A stretch of DNA of 64,000 nt from Nannobrachium achirus (lineage: Eukaryota; Chordata; Actinopteri; Myctophiformes; Myctophidae), in assembly GCA_963921795.1 (NCBI GenBank), contig OY997649.1, forward strand, positions 60,508,372 through 60,572,371, written 5' to 3'. Under the pieces are notes generated by a model. The model was not told the DNA's origin. It made no database searches and saw only the letters and a program-made list of their open reading frames with translations. Both the position numbers and the translations under genes were made by a program. Shown one piece after another: positions 18,844 to 33,069 of this stretch; the stretch's first letter is position 1; each line of letters starts with the position of its first letter.

Positions 18844-21800
18844 CTGGAGGACACAGAAACATGCACAACATGTCATTGCATGAGTACAAAGAAAAGAAAT
18901 CTTCTGCTCCTCTCAACAACCCATTAAGACAGGGATTTTCAAAGTGGGTGACGGGGATAGATTTTGTGGAGGTAATTTTGTATTTCTTGAGGACTTTGAG
19001 GGCCGTATTGAGATGGTCGAGGTTGCCCCTGTGTGCCCTAGAAGAAGACCTGAGGCCGATTCTACAAATGCCTTCTAAATCAGTGGTTATCTACTACAAA
19101 AATAGCAGATAAAAAAAAAGAAAGAAAAGAAAAGCTATCCACGGGTTTCCAACGCCCCATAGTGCATTGCGCAGACGCTGTACAGAGCTTCCGGCGCCGC
19201 AGCCGAGTGTGATTTACAAGCTCACAACGGGCTGCATCTGCGATGCGACGTGAGCTTGTATGAATGAATGAATGAATAATTTTATTTTCGTGTCTGGCTG
19301 CCTTTCGCAGCCCATCCCTTACGGGATTATTCAGACACAATTACATAACATTTTCTTTTTCACATACATTTTTTTTTTTTTCTTTTCCTTTTCCCAGTGC
19401 CAACAAGCTGACACAAAAACAAATAAACAAAATAAAGTAATACTGCATAATTAAGATCAAGAGTACATCAATTGTTGTTCTGAACGAGAGTGGAGGGCAA
19501 GAGAGAGAGAGAGAGAGAGAGGCACAAAGACAGAATGAACCAGAAACCAGGTTTAACCAGTATGTCTGCTGTTAAACCGGAAGTGTGGTCCAAATAATCT
19601 CCAGTAAACTCCCGCGGAAACAGGTGGATACAAGCTGTGAGCTTGTAGGGTGTAGGGTTTAAGTGGTTAAAAGACAGTTCTAAAATAATAGTTTAAACAA
19701 AAGGATACTATCATCGCTGACCATCCCAGTTCTATTCCTGCTTTCACTCCGTTATGAAATATCCCATCACTGCCAAGATTCACCAGTAGTATTGTGAACT
19801 GTCACTGACTCCCTGCGGGTGTGGCGTTCCAGATGTGGGTGAGTCAGCAAAATTATGTTGACAACACATCTGACTGATGCAATATCGGCCATAACAGCTA
19901 CTGTATCTACAGGAACCGACACAGAGATACAGTATTATGTCCTTCTTCCGCTTTATTTTGAGAACTATGCACAACGCGACCGGTGATTTCCCGGTGAATC
20001 TAAGCGCAACGGTGGGGGCTTGGGAGTGTGGGATGGGGAACACGAACATGCACCACTGACTGAGAATGAGAGAGGCACTCTTGCCGATTTAGTAAGAGAC
20101 TCGTCGCCAATTGCAAGATATTTAAAAGTTATTTGGGGCCATGATGATAACCTTTTCTTCCCACAACCAGACTAAGGATTTATATTAGAAAATAGGAATT
20201 AAATTCCAAAAAGGTAGCACATCCCCAATGTTTAAATCAGGAGGACAAAGTACTCACATTTCCACTTATTTATTGGCACACACCAAAAAGGAACGCTTAC
20301 GCGTTTCGGCTAAGAGCCTTCGTCAGAGCATGCTCTGACGAAACGCGTAAGCGTTCCTTTTTGGTGTGTGCCAATAAATAAGTGGAAATGTGAGTACTTT
20401 GTCCTCCTGATTTAAACATTGGGGATGTGCTACCTTTTTGGAATTTAATTCCTATTTTTTATGTAAATTTGACTTTAGGTCTAGCACTCCACTGAGAAAA
20501 CCATTGCTGATGCGCACCTTCTTTTTCTTATATAAGGATTTATATTGTCTGTGTTATTGTTTACAACCACAATTATTCACGTGTGGCGAGATCGCGGTTC
20601 ACTAGTTTTAGTAAGCTATAGTGTAGGCTTAGAAGCCTTTTCAGAAGTTAATTTAATGTTTTCCATTTAATGTTTTCCTTTATCCTCATCTAATCTTGCG
20701 CTAATGCACGCAACTGTTTTTGCCATGTTTTAAGGCCGTGTAGGCTTTTCAGAAGTTGATTTAATGTTTTCAATTTAATGATTTCCTTTATTGTCATCTT
20801 GCGCTAATGCACGCAACTGTTTTCGTCAGGTTTTAAGGTCTTATTTTAGTTGTTTCTCATAAGCTGGCAACCCTCCTTGCCCATCGGCCCCCACCTTTGC
20901 GCACAGGTTCACCGGGAAATACACGGTCGCACGCACAACACGTAAAATGATACACTGCAAACGTACTTGTGAACCTGTAGTGTGAATGTGTAGCTGATAA
21001 TCAGGATGGTCATGTCCTTTTAACACATCCTGCTGCTGGCTAAATAATATACATTTTGTTTCAAATATCTATATTGTGAATCACAGGATAAAGACATACA
21101 ATAACGATTCAAACACTTATGAAGTGCTTCCCTATTTTCCTTTTCTCCAAAAACAAACAAAAATAAACAGGTACAGTGAAATGAACACAAAGACAAACTC
21201 TACATATGAATTATATAATTTTGCAGCTTTAATCTGATAAGGTGTATCTGAACGCATCTCTACCGTGACTGATTCCTGCATGATTACATAACAAAAACCT
21301 AATCTGCATTCACTACTTTTCCAAGGCCATTTTAACAATTTCGCCATTGTTCATGCGTGGAAACTGCATGAAAATTTCCAGACTTTCAAGGATGCGTATG
21401 CAACAAGTGCGATGCGAGATAAGCTCATCGTGCTCAGGTGATAAAAACTGGTTAACAGGGTCGACCTCTTATCTCAAGCAGTTATGAAGCCTGTCCCTGT
21501 TAGTCTTGAGGGAGACATACTGTAGTAGTTTACGCTAGTGCACTGTAGGCTGATAACACAGCAGCACGTATCACGGTTGCATTCTCCGTTCATGCCTCCT
21601 GTTCCTATCCACAAAACCCACTCTATATCTCGCCATAAAACACTCATTTAGGTTCAGATAATGCCCAGTAAGGCAGGCAGGCATGATAATCACTATCTCA
21701 GTCTCTGGCACACAGTGGCACAGTCTCTGCACCATAAGACGAATGTACAATCAGAGCTCAATATTCAATAACTGCCTGTCTGAGGGAATAAACTCTTGTC

Positions 21801-22243
21801 ATGTGCACGGCCGTTACTACACGACGAAATCAAGAGACTACAAATCAAACATCCCGTCGCTGATGTATACAGTAGGTGTATAGAATACTGAAGTATATAT
21901 AGATGCACGTACCGCAAATTCTATAACCCCTCACAAAATAAAAATAATAATAAATAAAATACAATATGAACATGCTCCCATGGATTAACGCAAAATTAAA
22001 TCTCACGTCAATAAAAGGGATTTGGTACGCCCGACATCACTGTGATGGCCATATATGGAGATCCCTGATGTCCACATCACTGTGACATCACTGTGACTCT
22101 GTGCCACACTGGCCAGATGGCCCAAGACATGGTGCGACCTCGCCATTTGGTTGTGTTTCGCCCTTAGGCGTCTTACTGGTAAATTAAGGTTACAATATGC
22201 ATAAAATAATTGAATTTGAGATTAAATGTGAACATCGCACCCG

Positions 22244-22280
<37 letters not shown>

Positions 22281-22487
22281 TTTGCAATTGCTACTTTGTG
22301 GGGACATTACACATAGTCTACTATCTTTGTGGGGACATTCCATTCATTTTTAACCCTAACCCTAACCCTTAACCTAACCCCTAAACACCTTGTGGGGACA
22401 TATTAATTTGTCCCCACTTGGTTTTTTCCTCCGATTGTACTATCATTGTGGGGACATGAGGTCCCCACAAAGTAGCAATTCCCTGTC

Positions 22488-22522
<35 letters not shown>

Positions 22523-22532
22523 ACGCACACGC

Positions 22533-22572
<40 letters not shown>

Positions 22573-25500
22573 AGACTTGGAAAGTCCTTCGTGCCGGTTG
22601 CTCTCAAGCAATACAACGAGACTCATAGCGGAAGCTTGCCAAGGCCTAATAGGATAACCTAGGACAACTTTTACCTTGCACTACTGGAACAAAAAGTTGT
22701 ACTGACTCTGACCACTAACATACTTTTCCCTGAGAGGGTTGCTGTGGCGTCTTGCTGTGGCTCCCTTTATTGCTTAAAAAAGAGGGAACAAATATATATA
22801 TATATAAACAGCAGATCTACAAGCACACAACGCCTTGCATCGCGAGGCGTTGTGTGCTTGTAGATCTGCTGTTTTCACTAGTTTTGTGCGATGGTCTTGT
22901 ATGATGAAGCAGGGCAAAAGACGTACACGTTTGAAACCTGGAGATACGAGGTTTCTGCCCGACAGTGACGATATTTTAGTGATTATGTTGCGAGGAAAAT
23001 GTTGAGATAATAGCTATTTTGGTTAGAACTGACTGAAAATAACATTGCACTTCAAGTTTAAAATGATACTAAATATTTTTTCAAGTGTCCAAATGAATTC
23101 CAAATATTATCAAATGATCTCGCGGCACCCCTGGACTGCCGTCGCGGCACCCCAGGGTGCCCCGTCACCCACTTTGAAAACCCCTGATCTACACACACAG
23201 GCCTATGTGGCCTCTTACCCGCGGCTCCGTCGGGCGGGGCGATCTTCATGGGGTAGGGGGGGACGTGGGCGGTGTCTTACCTGCGGCTCCGTCAGGAGGG
23301 GCGATCTTCATGGGGTAGGGGGGCACGTGGGCGGTGTCGGGCCCGCCGTCCTTGCAGGGGCAGGTGAAGGGGATGCGCTCCTGGTTGCAGGCGAACTTGA
23401 TGAACTTGCAGAGCTCCTCCTGGGTGAACATCTCCAGGGCGCTCCAGAAGAACTCGATGTGCTGGTCCGTCTCCATCAGGCCCACCTGGTACATGGTGTG
23501 AGCCTGTCGGGAGGAGGGCGCCAAAGAGAGCACACAACACACCGGGGGTTTACGCTGGGTTCAACCCATTTAAATGCATTAAACGCGGGAACGCATTATT
23601 ACTTTTTTTATTATAAAAAAATAGCAGATAGACAAACTCACAGCGCGCCACCGAGTGCCGTGCTGCGAGCTTGTAGATCTGCTATTTTTGAAAAATATTG
23701 AAAGGTCTTTGAATATTTTTAACCCGATTCTATAAGTGGTTTTAATAATATCTTTGACCCGATTCTATAAGCTCGCGGGCGGGCGGCCGAGCTTCTAGTT
23801 TCTTTAACCCATGAAACACATTTGAACTTGTGTATTCATTAAACATCTAACATATAATTAGAGAGAGAGGTCAGTCAGTCAGTCACCTAATTTTGCTGTT
23901 AAATTATTTGTATCCATCATAAATATACACTCCTCCATGGGTTGCTCCTTACATTATGATGCTCCCACATATTCTCACGCACGCACCATGCAGTTACAGT
24001 TACTTTCCCCAAAACCCACACTCTGCACATATTTTGCAGCACATATATTCGAACGGGTAAGGTCTAGTTAATATGGTTTACCTTGAGGAACTCCAGGTTG
24101 ATGTAAGGTAAGCCGCAGGTGCGCAGCTCCACCTCCAGGGGGCTGAGCATGGTGAGCAGCTGCAGGGGGATGATGGAGCCCAGGCCGGCGCGCACCGCCG
24201 TCATGCACTCCACGTTCTGCAGCTCCCGAAGACGCAGCCCGCGCACCGCCCGCGCATACACATCCTTATTCTCCCAGCTGACACACACGCACGCAACGCA
24301 CGCACGCACCCACACACACACACACACACACACAGTTCAGACAAAGGTGAAAATGCCATAAAGCATGTATACAAAATCAAAATTTCATGTTCACAAAGTG
24401 CAATGGAAGAAGCACCATGAAAACCCTGAAAAATATACTTTATTATTTAATTTTTTTACCAGACGTAATATTTTGAGTCTTTTTGCCATTTCCCGTATAT
24501 TTTTGATGGACAGGGCGACAGTGGCTCAGGGGTAGAGCAGCCGGATGTCAACCGGGAGGTTCCCAGTTCGATCCCGGGGTCCCCCAGAGTTTGTGTTGAA
24601 GTGTCCTTGAGCAACACTCTGAACCCTCTGCTCTAGTGCTCTACGTGCAACTCTGTTGCACTTAGAACGGCAGACTCACTCCTTAGCTTCCGCCGTGGCC
24701 TGTAGACTCACCTCTTCAGACTCCACCTTAGCCCATAGCTCTTAACACTTATGGTGCCGTTGACATTCCTCACCGTCTTTTAAAGGGTTAATATCATGGT
24801 GCCGTTGACAGCGCTCACCGTCAATCTTACTGTATTTACAGTAAAAGTATTATTACTTACTATACGGCGCTCCGGTCCAGCCCACATCGGTAATGTCCGC
24901 GATTTGTTTACAACGCGCGTTGGGCGTGCACACGAAGTGAAGATCCTCCATAGCAAATCCATTGAGAGACCCATAAAGAGACTTCATTTACTCAAAAAGA
25001 GACATTTTGATCGAAAGGGTGGCATGTTTACAGTACAAACAGCACTCGGCTATGTTACTATGTTACTATGTTACTCGGCCATGTTACTTTTCTGGGCCCA
25101 CACTGTCATGTGACTAGATGACCTAAACGTTGAAGTCAAGTGATAATCCATCTGCGCAAAAACAACCCCGCCCGGCCCTACGGAGGAAACGGCGCGGCAC
25201 CAAGGCACCAAGCATCCCTTCAAAGTAAGAGGCAGTAGAAGTGTTAACGTAGCACTCGCCTATACCCTCAATGACCATACATGTTTTTATCTGTTCTTTC
25301 TGGTTCCTATGACGTTTTTTATTGAATAGGTGCTTGGCCTTGGCCTACCTATGTTCTTCTTAGATTATAATTGCTGTGCATTTGATGTATTGATGTTGAT
25401 ATCTTACTTATTGTAAGTCGCTAAGAGCGTCTGCTAAATGCCTACTGTAAATTGTAACCCCTAATTGCTCCAATGAGTACCGTAGGTTGGTGCCTTGCAT

Positions 25501-28500
25501 GGTTTCCTACCAGATCATCATATCGGATGCTTTCTTTTTCTCCTTTTTTCCCTTTCTCCTCTTTGTTACCAATTTGAACTGTGTGGTGTTATGATGTTTC
25601 ACATGCTCCGTCTCACAATAATCTGCTTTTAGTTATATTTTGTTTGACCCTACTACTGTGTTTTATTTTGTATTGTTGTTGTTGTTTGTATGTCATTGTG
25701 GGGGCAGGGAGGGTGTGTGGGTCATCGTCTTACTGATGTAACTGTCACCGATATCAAAATGATAATTGCTTTACTTGATGTCGACTGATTAACCCATTTA
25801 GGCCCGAACTCGCAATATGTTATGCTTTAAATATAAAAAAATAGCAGATATACAAGCTCACAGCGCGGCACCGAGTGCCGCGCTGCGAGCTTGTAGATCT
25901 GCTATTTTTGAGAAATCATGAAAATTAGAATTTTGACCCGATTCTATAAGTGTCTTTTGAATCCTTCTAAGATTTTTGGAAAAAAACTATGTTTCTATGT
26001 CAGCAATCTGGCCAGCCATCGTCAAAGAAAAGGTCCTTTTCACTTAACTGGAGCTCAGTTAGTCTGTTCTTGAGAGACTACCATGTCAGTGGTTCTCAAT
26101 CCTTTTCATGTGAAGGACCCCCAACATGATATTTATTTGGCCACGGACCCCCATCTCAAAATATTTAGTTCCAGGGACCACACAGAAGCAAAATTTTGAG
26201 TTACAACCGTTCGCTTTGAAAATACATATATTCAAAGATTTGCACACATTTTCATGACTTTTTCAAAAATAGCAGATCTACAAGCTCACAGCGGCACTCG
26301 GTGCCGCGCTGTGAGCTTGTATATCTGCTATTTTTCACTGGTTAAAGCATTCAATAAAAAAAAACATTGAACGTAGCATACCTGACGCTGAGACTGCGGC
26401 CTCGCTGACACAGCTCCACGTCCTCCCCCGTCATGGTGAAGTAGGTGAAGGTGCAGCAGGGCCTGCTAGGGGATTCTGGGCTTTCTCCTGAGTGGTGCTG
26501 AGAGCTGATCTCTGCACACAGAGCCTCCAGCTCCGCCTCGTCCACCACCTGGACGGTCACACACACGGTATATTGTTGTTAAAACAATCCAAAAAAGCAA
26601 GCCAAAACTTTAAATCAGAGGAGGACAAAGTATCCACATTTCCACTTTTTTATTGGCACACACCAACAAAGAACGCTTACAGTGTTGTCGGCTATGAGCC
26701 TTCATCTGAAGGCTCATAAATCATCCGAAACTGATTTAAAGTTTTGGATGTGCTACCTTTTTGGAATTTTGAATTCCTACTTTTTATGTATACTGAGAAA
26801 CCCCAACGCTGGCTGATGCGCAACCTCTTTTCCTTATTTAGTATATCGTTGTTGGCGGGTGGAAACCTTGTATGTCCAAAACTGTTTGTTTTGTATTTAT
26901 CATTTAAAAAAAATATATATATATATATCTTTTTTATTGTGAAAATAGCTGATCTACAAGCAGATCTGCTATTTTCACTAGTTTTGTGCGACAGTCTTGT
27001 ATGATGAAGCAGGGCTTTACGGAAAAACATACAAATGTGAAACTTGGAGATATGAGGTTTCTGCCCGACAGTGACAACTACTGTATATAAGCTGTACACC
27101 TGATAACAGTGGTGTGAAATATTCTGCTATTGCTGACACTATATAAGCTGTACAGCTCATACCAGAGGTGTGGAATGACATTATTAATTAGGATGTGTAT
27201 AGTGCAATGGTTCCCAAAGCTTTTTGCGTCAAGGACCCCCAAAATAGACACATATTTTAGCCCACGGACCCCCATAAGAGAAGATGTTTTTTTCGGCTAT
27301 AGCAGTGATACTCATTTCAAGGACCCCTGGTTTGATATGCATTAGGCCACGGACCCCCATTTGATACCAAGTTAATCTCCGGAGCCCAATCTACAGTTTG
27401 TAGTATAATCCAGTATAATCAGTGTTCATTTAAATCAGAGAGTGTACAAGTGGAACCAAATGGACCACCCATTTATACCCTCTCTTTGTTACAGACACAT
27501 ACGGGTCAATTTGGTTCCCAACTATTAACCCATTTAGAACGGGTACACATCATTATTTTATGCTTTAACTATTGAAAAATAGCAGATATACAAGCTCACA
27601 GCGCGGCACCGAGTGCCGCGCTGCGAGCTTGTAGATCTGCTATTTTTGAAAAATCGTGAAAATTAGAATTTTGACACGATTCTATAAGTGTCTTTTGAAG
27701 TTTAAAAAAAAAACCTATGTTTCTATGTCAGCAATCTGGCCAGCCATCGTCAAAGAAAAGGTCCTTTTCAATTAACCGGAGCTCAGTTAGTCTGTTCTTG
27801 AGAGACTACTATGTCAGTGGTTCTCAAACCTTTTCATGTGAAGGACCCCCAAAATGATGATGATTTATTTGGCCACGGACCCCCATCTCAAAATATTTAG
27901 TTCCAGGGAACCCCCAGAAGCAAAGGGTACGCTATGGGACGTCACTTCTTCTTCTCTTACGTTCTCAAACTTCTTGACGTAGTTGTAGGTGAGCAGGTCG
28001 GCCTCCTGCAGGTCCATGTCGGGGTCCAGGGGCTGGCCCACCAGGCCCTTCCAGAAGGAGCCCAGGAGGTCCAGGGGCAGCGGCACGTCGGCCCGGATGG
28101 CGATGCCCAGCAGCTGGCCCAAGAAGTGCAGCAGCTGCTCCTCCGTGTAGCTGATGGGACACGGAGTCAGGATGTATTTACCCTGTGGGGCGGGGGGAAA
28201 ACAAACACGTTACCACCGTGGGCACGGCGTCAGGATGTATTTACCCTGTGGGGGGGAAAACAAACACGTTACCACTGTGCTTCTTAACTCATTGATTGCC
28301 AAGGCCCGAGTTTCCCAAGTTATTACAGTAGTCCCAGGCTGCCACAGCCCGAGTTTCCTGAGTTGGCAGCCATTTTGAAAAAAAAAGAAAGAAAAAAAAA
28401 ACATTTTTTTTTTCTAAAATGTTTTTTATAAAAGAAATTCCAAAAATGCCTAAAATGTATTAGGCATGATCACAATCGCGAAATTGCATGTTTAGCCCCA

Positions 28501-31500
28501 TAACAAACACATCTTTCAAAATGGCAAAATGTTTGTTTTGTCTGACTTTGAAGGCTTGTATCTCATGAATGCCTGAACGGATTTCCAAGCGGATTTTTTT
28601 GTTTGAAAGCTGTTAAAAAGTACTACACATATGGTGCATGATCTAGGCATGGGCGTGCACGATCCGTGCACTAAAAATTGATCCGTGCACTAGAAATTTA
28701 GGAAGGTGGCAGTGTTTGTTTTGTCTGACTTTGAAGGCTTCTATCTCATGAATGCCTGAACGGATTTCCAAGCGGATTTTTTTGTTTGAAAGCTGTTAAA
28801 AAGTACTACACATATGGTGCATGATCTAGGCATGGGCGTGCACGATCCGTGCACTAAAAATTGATCTGTGCACTAGAAATTTAAGAACGTGGCAGTCTGG
28901 AACTTGGCGGCCATTTCAATGAGTTAAAACCCATTTATTTTATGCTTTAACTAATTTTGACCCAACTTTGACCCGAAGTGTCTACTACGTTTTTTTTTTT
29001 CTTTTTTAAACACACGTTTCTACGTCAGTGGTTCTCAAACTCTTTCATGTCAAGGACCGCGTCTCAAAATATTTTGTATCAGGGACCCCCCCAGAAGCAA
29101 ATATTTTAGTTACAAATGTTCACTTTAAAAAAAATTGATATTCAAAGATTTGCAGAAATGGTCACAATTTTTCAAAAATATCAGATCTACAAGCTCGCAG
29201 CGCGGCACTCGGTGCCGCACAAATACTGACACAAGCTGAGAACATGTGATTGCGTTTCATGCCGCTAAGGATTAACAAAATAAGTCCCTGTTAACATATC
29301 GTCGTTGTCGGGTGGAAACCTCGTATCTCCAAGTTTCAAATTTGTATGTTCTTTCGCAAAGTAAAGTCCTGCTTCATCGTACAAGACCGTCGCACAAAAG
29401 TAGTGAAAACAGCAGATCTACAAGCACATCACGCCTCGCGGTTTTGGACATACAAGGTTTCCACCCGACAACGACGATAATGGTGTCATTATCACCAACC
29501 AGTAGGGGAGATTTATGGAATATTTATGGAATGTGGATGGTTTTCACTGGCGTTAAGTGATGGAACAGATACGGAACCGCCTCTTCTCCCAGAAGAGGAG
29601 TTCACTGAAGCAGTGCCTAGCAGCCTGACAGCTGTTTCTCAGCAGTTACTGGCCCAACAACCCCACTGCTGCTGCTGCACTGTTAGCCAACTTGGCTTTT
29701 CCATGCTGCCTGGAACATTTTAACTTAAAACCCATTCAGAACGGGTACACTATATTGTGTATCATTATGTTATGCTTTAACTATTGAAAAATAACAGATC
29801 TACAAGCTCACAGCGCGGCTGCGAGCTTGTAGATCTGCTATTTTTGAAAAATCGTGAAAATTTGAATTTTGACCCGATTCTATAAGTGTCTTTTGAATCC
29901 TTCTAAGATTTTTTTGAAAAACCTATGTTTCTATGTCAGCAATCTGGCCAGCCATCGTCAAAGAAATGGAGCTCAGTTAGTCTGTTCTTGAGAGACTACT
30001 ATGTCAGTGGTTCTCAAACCTTTTCATGTGAAGGACCCCCAAAATGAAGTATTTGGCCACGGACCCTCATCTCAAAATATTTAGTTCAGGGACCACCACC
30101 CAGAAGCAAAATTTGAGTTACAAACGTTCGCTTTGAAAATACATATATTCAAAGATTTACACACATTTTCACGACTTTTTCAAAAATAGCAGATCTACAA
30201 GCTCACAGCGCGGCACTCGGTGCCGCGCTGTGAGCTTGTATCTGCTATTTTTCACTGGTTAAAGCATTCAATAGTTCTAGGCCCTAAATGGGTTAACAAA
30301 CTTAACATCAATTGTTTGAATCCCATAATCCCAACAGAGCTCAGCAGCAGTGCGTCATTTAAAGTTTGAATCAACGTCATAACGTACTTATAAATAACAA
30401 CATAACAAGCAGCAGCATCAGCTGGGGTGATTACAGCAACCGGGCAGGAATGGAGCACATTCATTCACTGCTTGCTGTGAATTTGGTGGTTCACGGTTTG
30501 TCACTCTATCATAGTGACATACTGTACTTACAGAGTGGAATCACCCACATTGGATAAGCCGTCTTTGTGGCAAGACTAAATCCCACTGGTCTCAAATGTA
30601 TGTGTTCTGAGACAAATATGTCTATCTGAAATGTGTAATAGCCTGACTGGGATGAATGCATATCAAATCTAAAATAAATGCTACCCTAAAAAACATGGAT
30701 CTGTCCCATTTCCCATATTCCCTCCTGATTGGCTACCACTGCCTTCTAAAGTTTGTGTATGCGACCTGATGGTCACTTATCTCCCGATTAGGAAGTCTTA
30801 CTGGTTTTATTTGTATGTTTATTTGGAAGGGACAGCACAGAAGAGAAAAAAACAACAGTAAAAAAAGGTCTACTTTTGACGCTCAAGGAAAAAATTAAAT
30901 GAAACGTTTTTAGCCTATCTAAAAATGTTTGTTTGATTGTCCATGATCCATCCTTTTAGTTGGACCTTAAAAGATGTAAAAAAGGACGGACACTCTCTTA
31001 TGTTAGTGGGTAGAAGGATTGCTCCAAATTGTGCTTCCTTGAACTGAAAAGGAATTCTGCGCAAAGGCTGAGCGTCCAGACTGCAGCTCACACACATTAT
31101 CAATACAGTGCTGTATATAAAACACACAGTGGATGTACAGTCTTCTACATCTTGTTGTGCAAACAGATCCCAGTGGGCTCAAAACACTCCTGGAATTGAG
31201 TGGAAGCCCCTCGGGCTTTGTGTTCCACACACAGGAACTTGTTTTGGAGTGTTTACGATTTCCAATACATTTACTTCTTCTCCACTACATCTCGGATCAT
31301 AATATGGTACTTTTACATTTAGCTACTTTATAGATTTTGCTTATTATCACAAAACATACAGTACATTAACAACTTCAGCCCTATATACATTTCGGCCATG
31401 TGAAAATAGCCGATCTACAAGCTCACAATGCATATATATTGTTTTATTACATTTGTACTTGTGACTTAATGTAAAACTGCTCATTGATCCTAAATGTTTC

Positions 31501-31899
31501 AAGGAAAAAGCCAATTCAAATAATAATTGCATCAAAGATAACAAAAAATCCTGGTGAGCAGTTTACTGATGGCTGTTTCGCAGGACTTGATGGAATGCAT
31601 GCACGCACGCACACACACACACAGAGCAATAACAATAACAACCCTAAACCCCTGTGGCAAATAAAAGGGACAAGCCTCAAGGCCATCTTCTGCCTTCCAT
31701 TCATCTGACTTAGCACAATGGTGAAGAAGGGAAGTCCGCACACTGTTCTGTAGCTCCCAGTAGAAATGGTTTTTATTATATTTTAAGCGACAACGTTTTG
31801 ACACGTGTGAGTCTTCATCTGATGAAGACTATCAGGTCTGATCGACTTGGATGACACCTGAAGACCCACACAGATTTATATAAAATATATAATATATAT

Positions 31900-31982
<83 letters not shown>

Positions 31983-32979
31983 TCTGCATTGTACATATTT
32001 TTGTTCAGCACCTGTTAATTTTTGTCGGGATGTGGGTGCTCTATTTCCAAAACTTTGCACATACACAGGACAGGACACCAAAACGAGCGCTCCCCGAAAC
32101 AACTGGCTTTAGAATGACATGCACACACACCTGACAGTCCCACGCTGCAGACTAGTGGGTTATTATGAGGGTCTGAAGGAGGGGTGCTGGTTTACCTTGT
32201 TCCGGTTGGCTGCAGCGCTGGGGCAGGGGAGCAGCAGGGAGAGAGCAGAGCTCTGGAGCTCCTTACACACCTGCCATAGGAAGTGTCTGAAGGAGCCGCC
32301 TGTGGAGAGACATGTTTATCACAGTCTGATATACAGTATAATATATATATCGTTGCTGTCGGGTGGAACCTCATGTCCAAAACTGTTACTTTTCAGGATT
32401 CAAATATACTGTATAAAAATGGAAACCAATATAGTTTATTAGGCTACAATGTTTCGTTCTAAACCAGTGGTTCCCAAACGTTTTAGCTCGAGACCAAAAG
32501 AGAAATTAAGACGTTTGCCCGGGAACCAAACTAGTGAAAACAGCAGATCTACAAGCTCACAACACGCCGCTTCGCGCCGCGTTGTGAGCTTGTAGATCGG
32601 CTATTTTCACTACTTCTTAAACATTTGCTTTCTAGTTGATTAGAATTTCTTAGTTTTATGCTAAAAACATTCCCAAAAAAGCAAACATTTTCATGAATTC
32701 AAAGCAAATTCAATGATTTATTTGAGTAATTTCATGTCGAAAAATCTACAACGGCAAAAACAGTCCCAACAAAAGGCAGCAGTGACATGGAGATAACAGT
32801 ACTGACTTGTGCCGTGGACCTCCTCTCCGGTGAAGCGGATATTGAAGGCGTACGTGGGGTCTCCTCCGCTGGCCAGCTTGACACACAGCTGGGACGAGGG
32901 CACGCACGCCAGCTGACGGGCCGCCTGACAGAAGTATGTGTTCTCCGAGGATCGAATCTCTCCTGCGGTGCAGTTGCGA

Positions 32980-33069
<90 letters not shown>

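Noticed and set aside
23045-23701. 218-codon + strand frame
   Set aside because: Antisense shadow of a GC-rich hectd4 exon joined to repeat sequence. No family resemblance.
24510-24580. Possible tRNA gene
   Set aside because: It has A- and B-box-like motifs but is the head of a SINE. No complete cloverleaf is evident.
31815-32102. Frame encoding alternating Tyr-Ile
   Set aside because: Translation of an (AT)n microsatellite.
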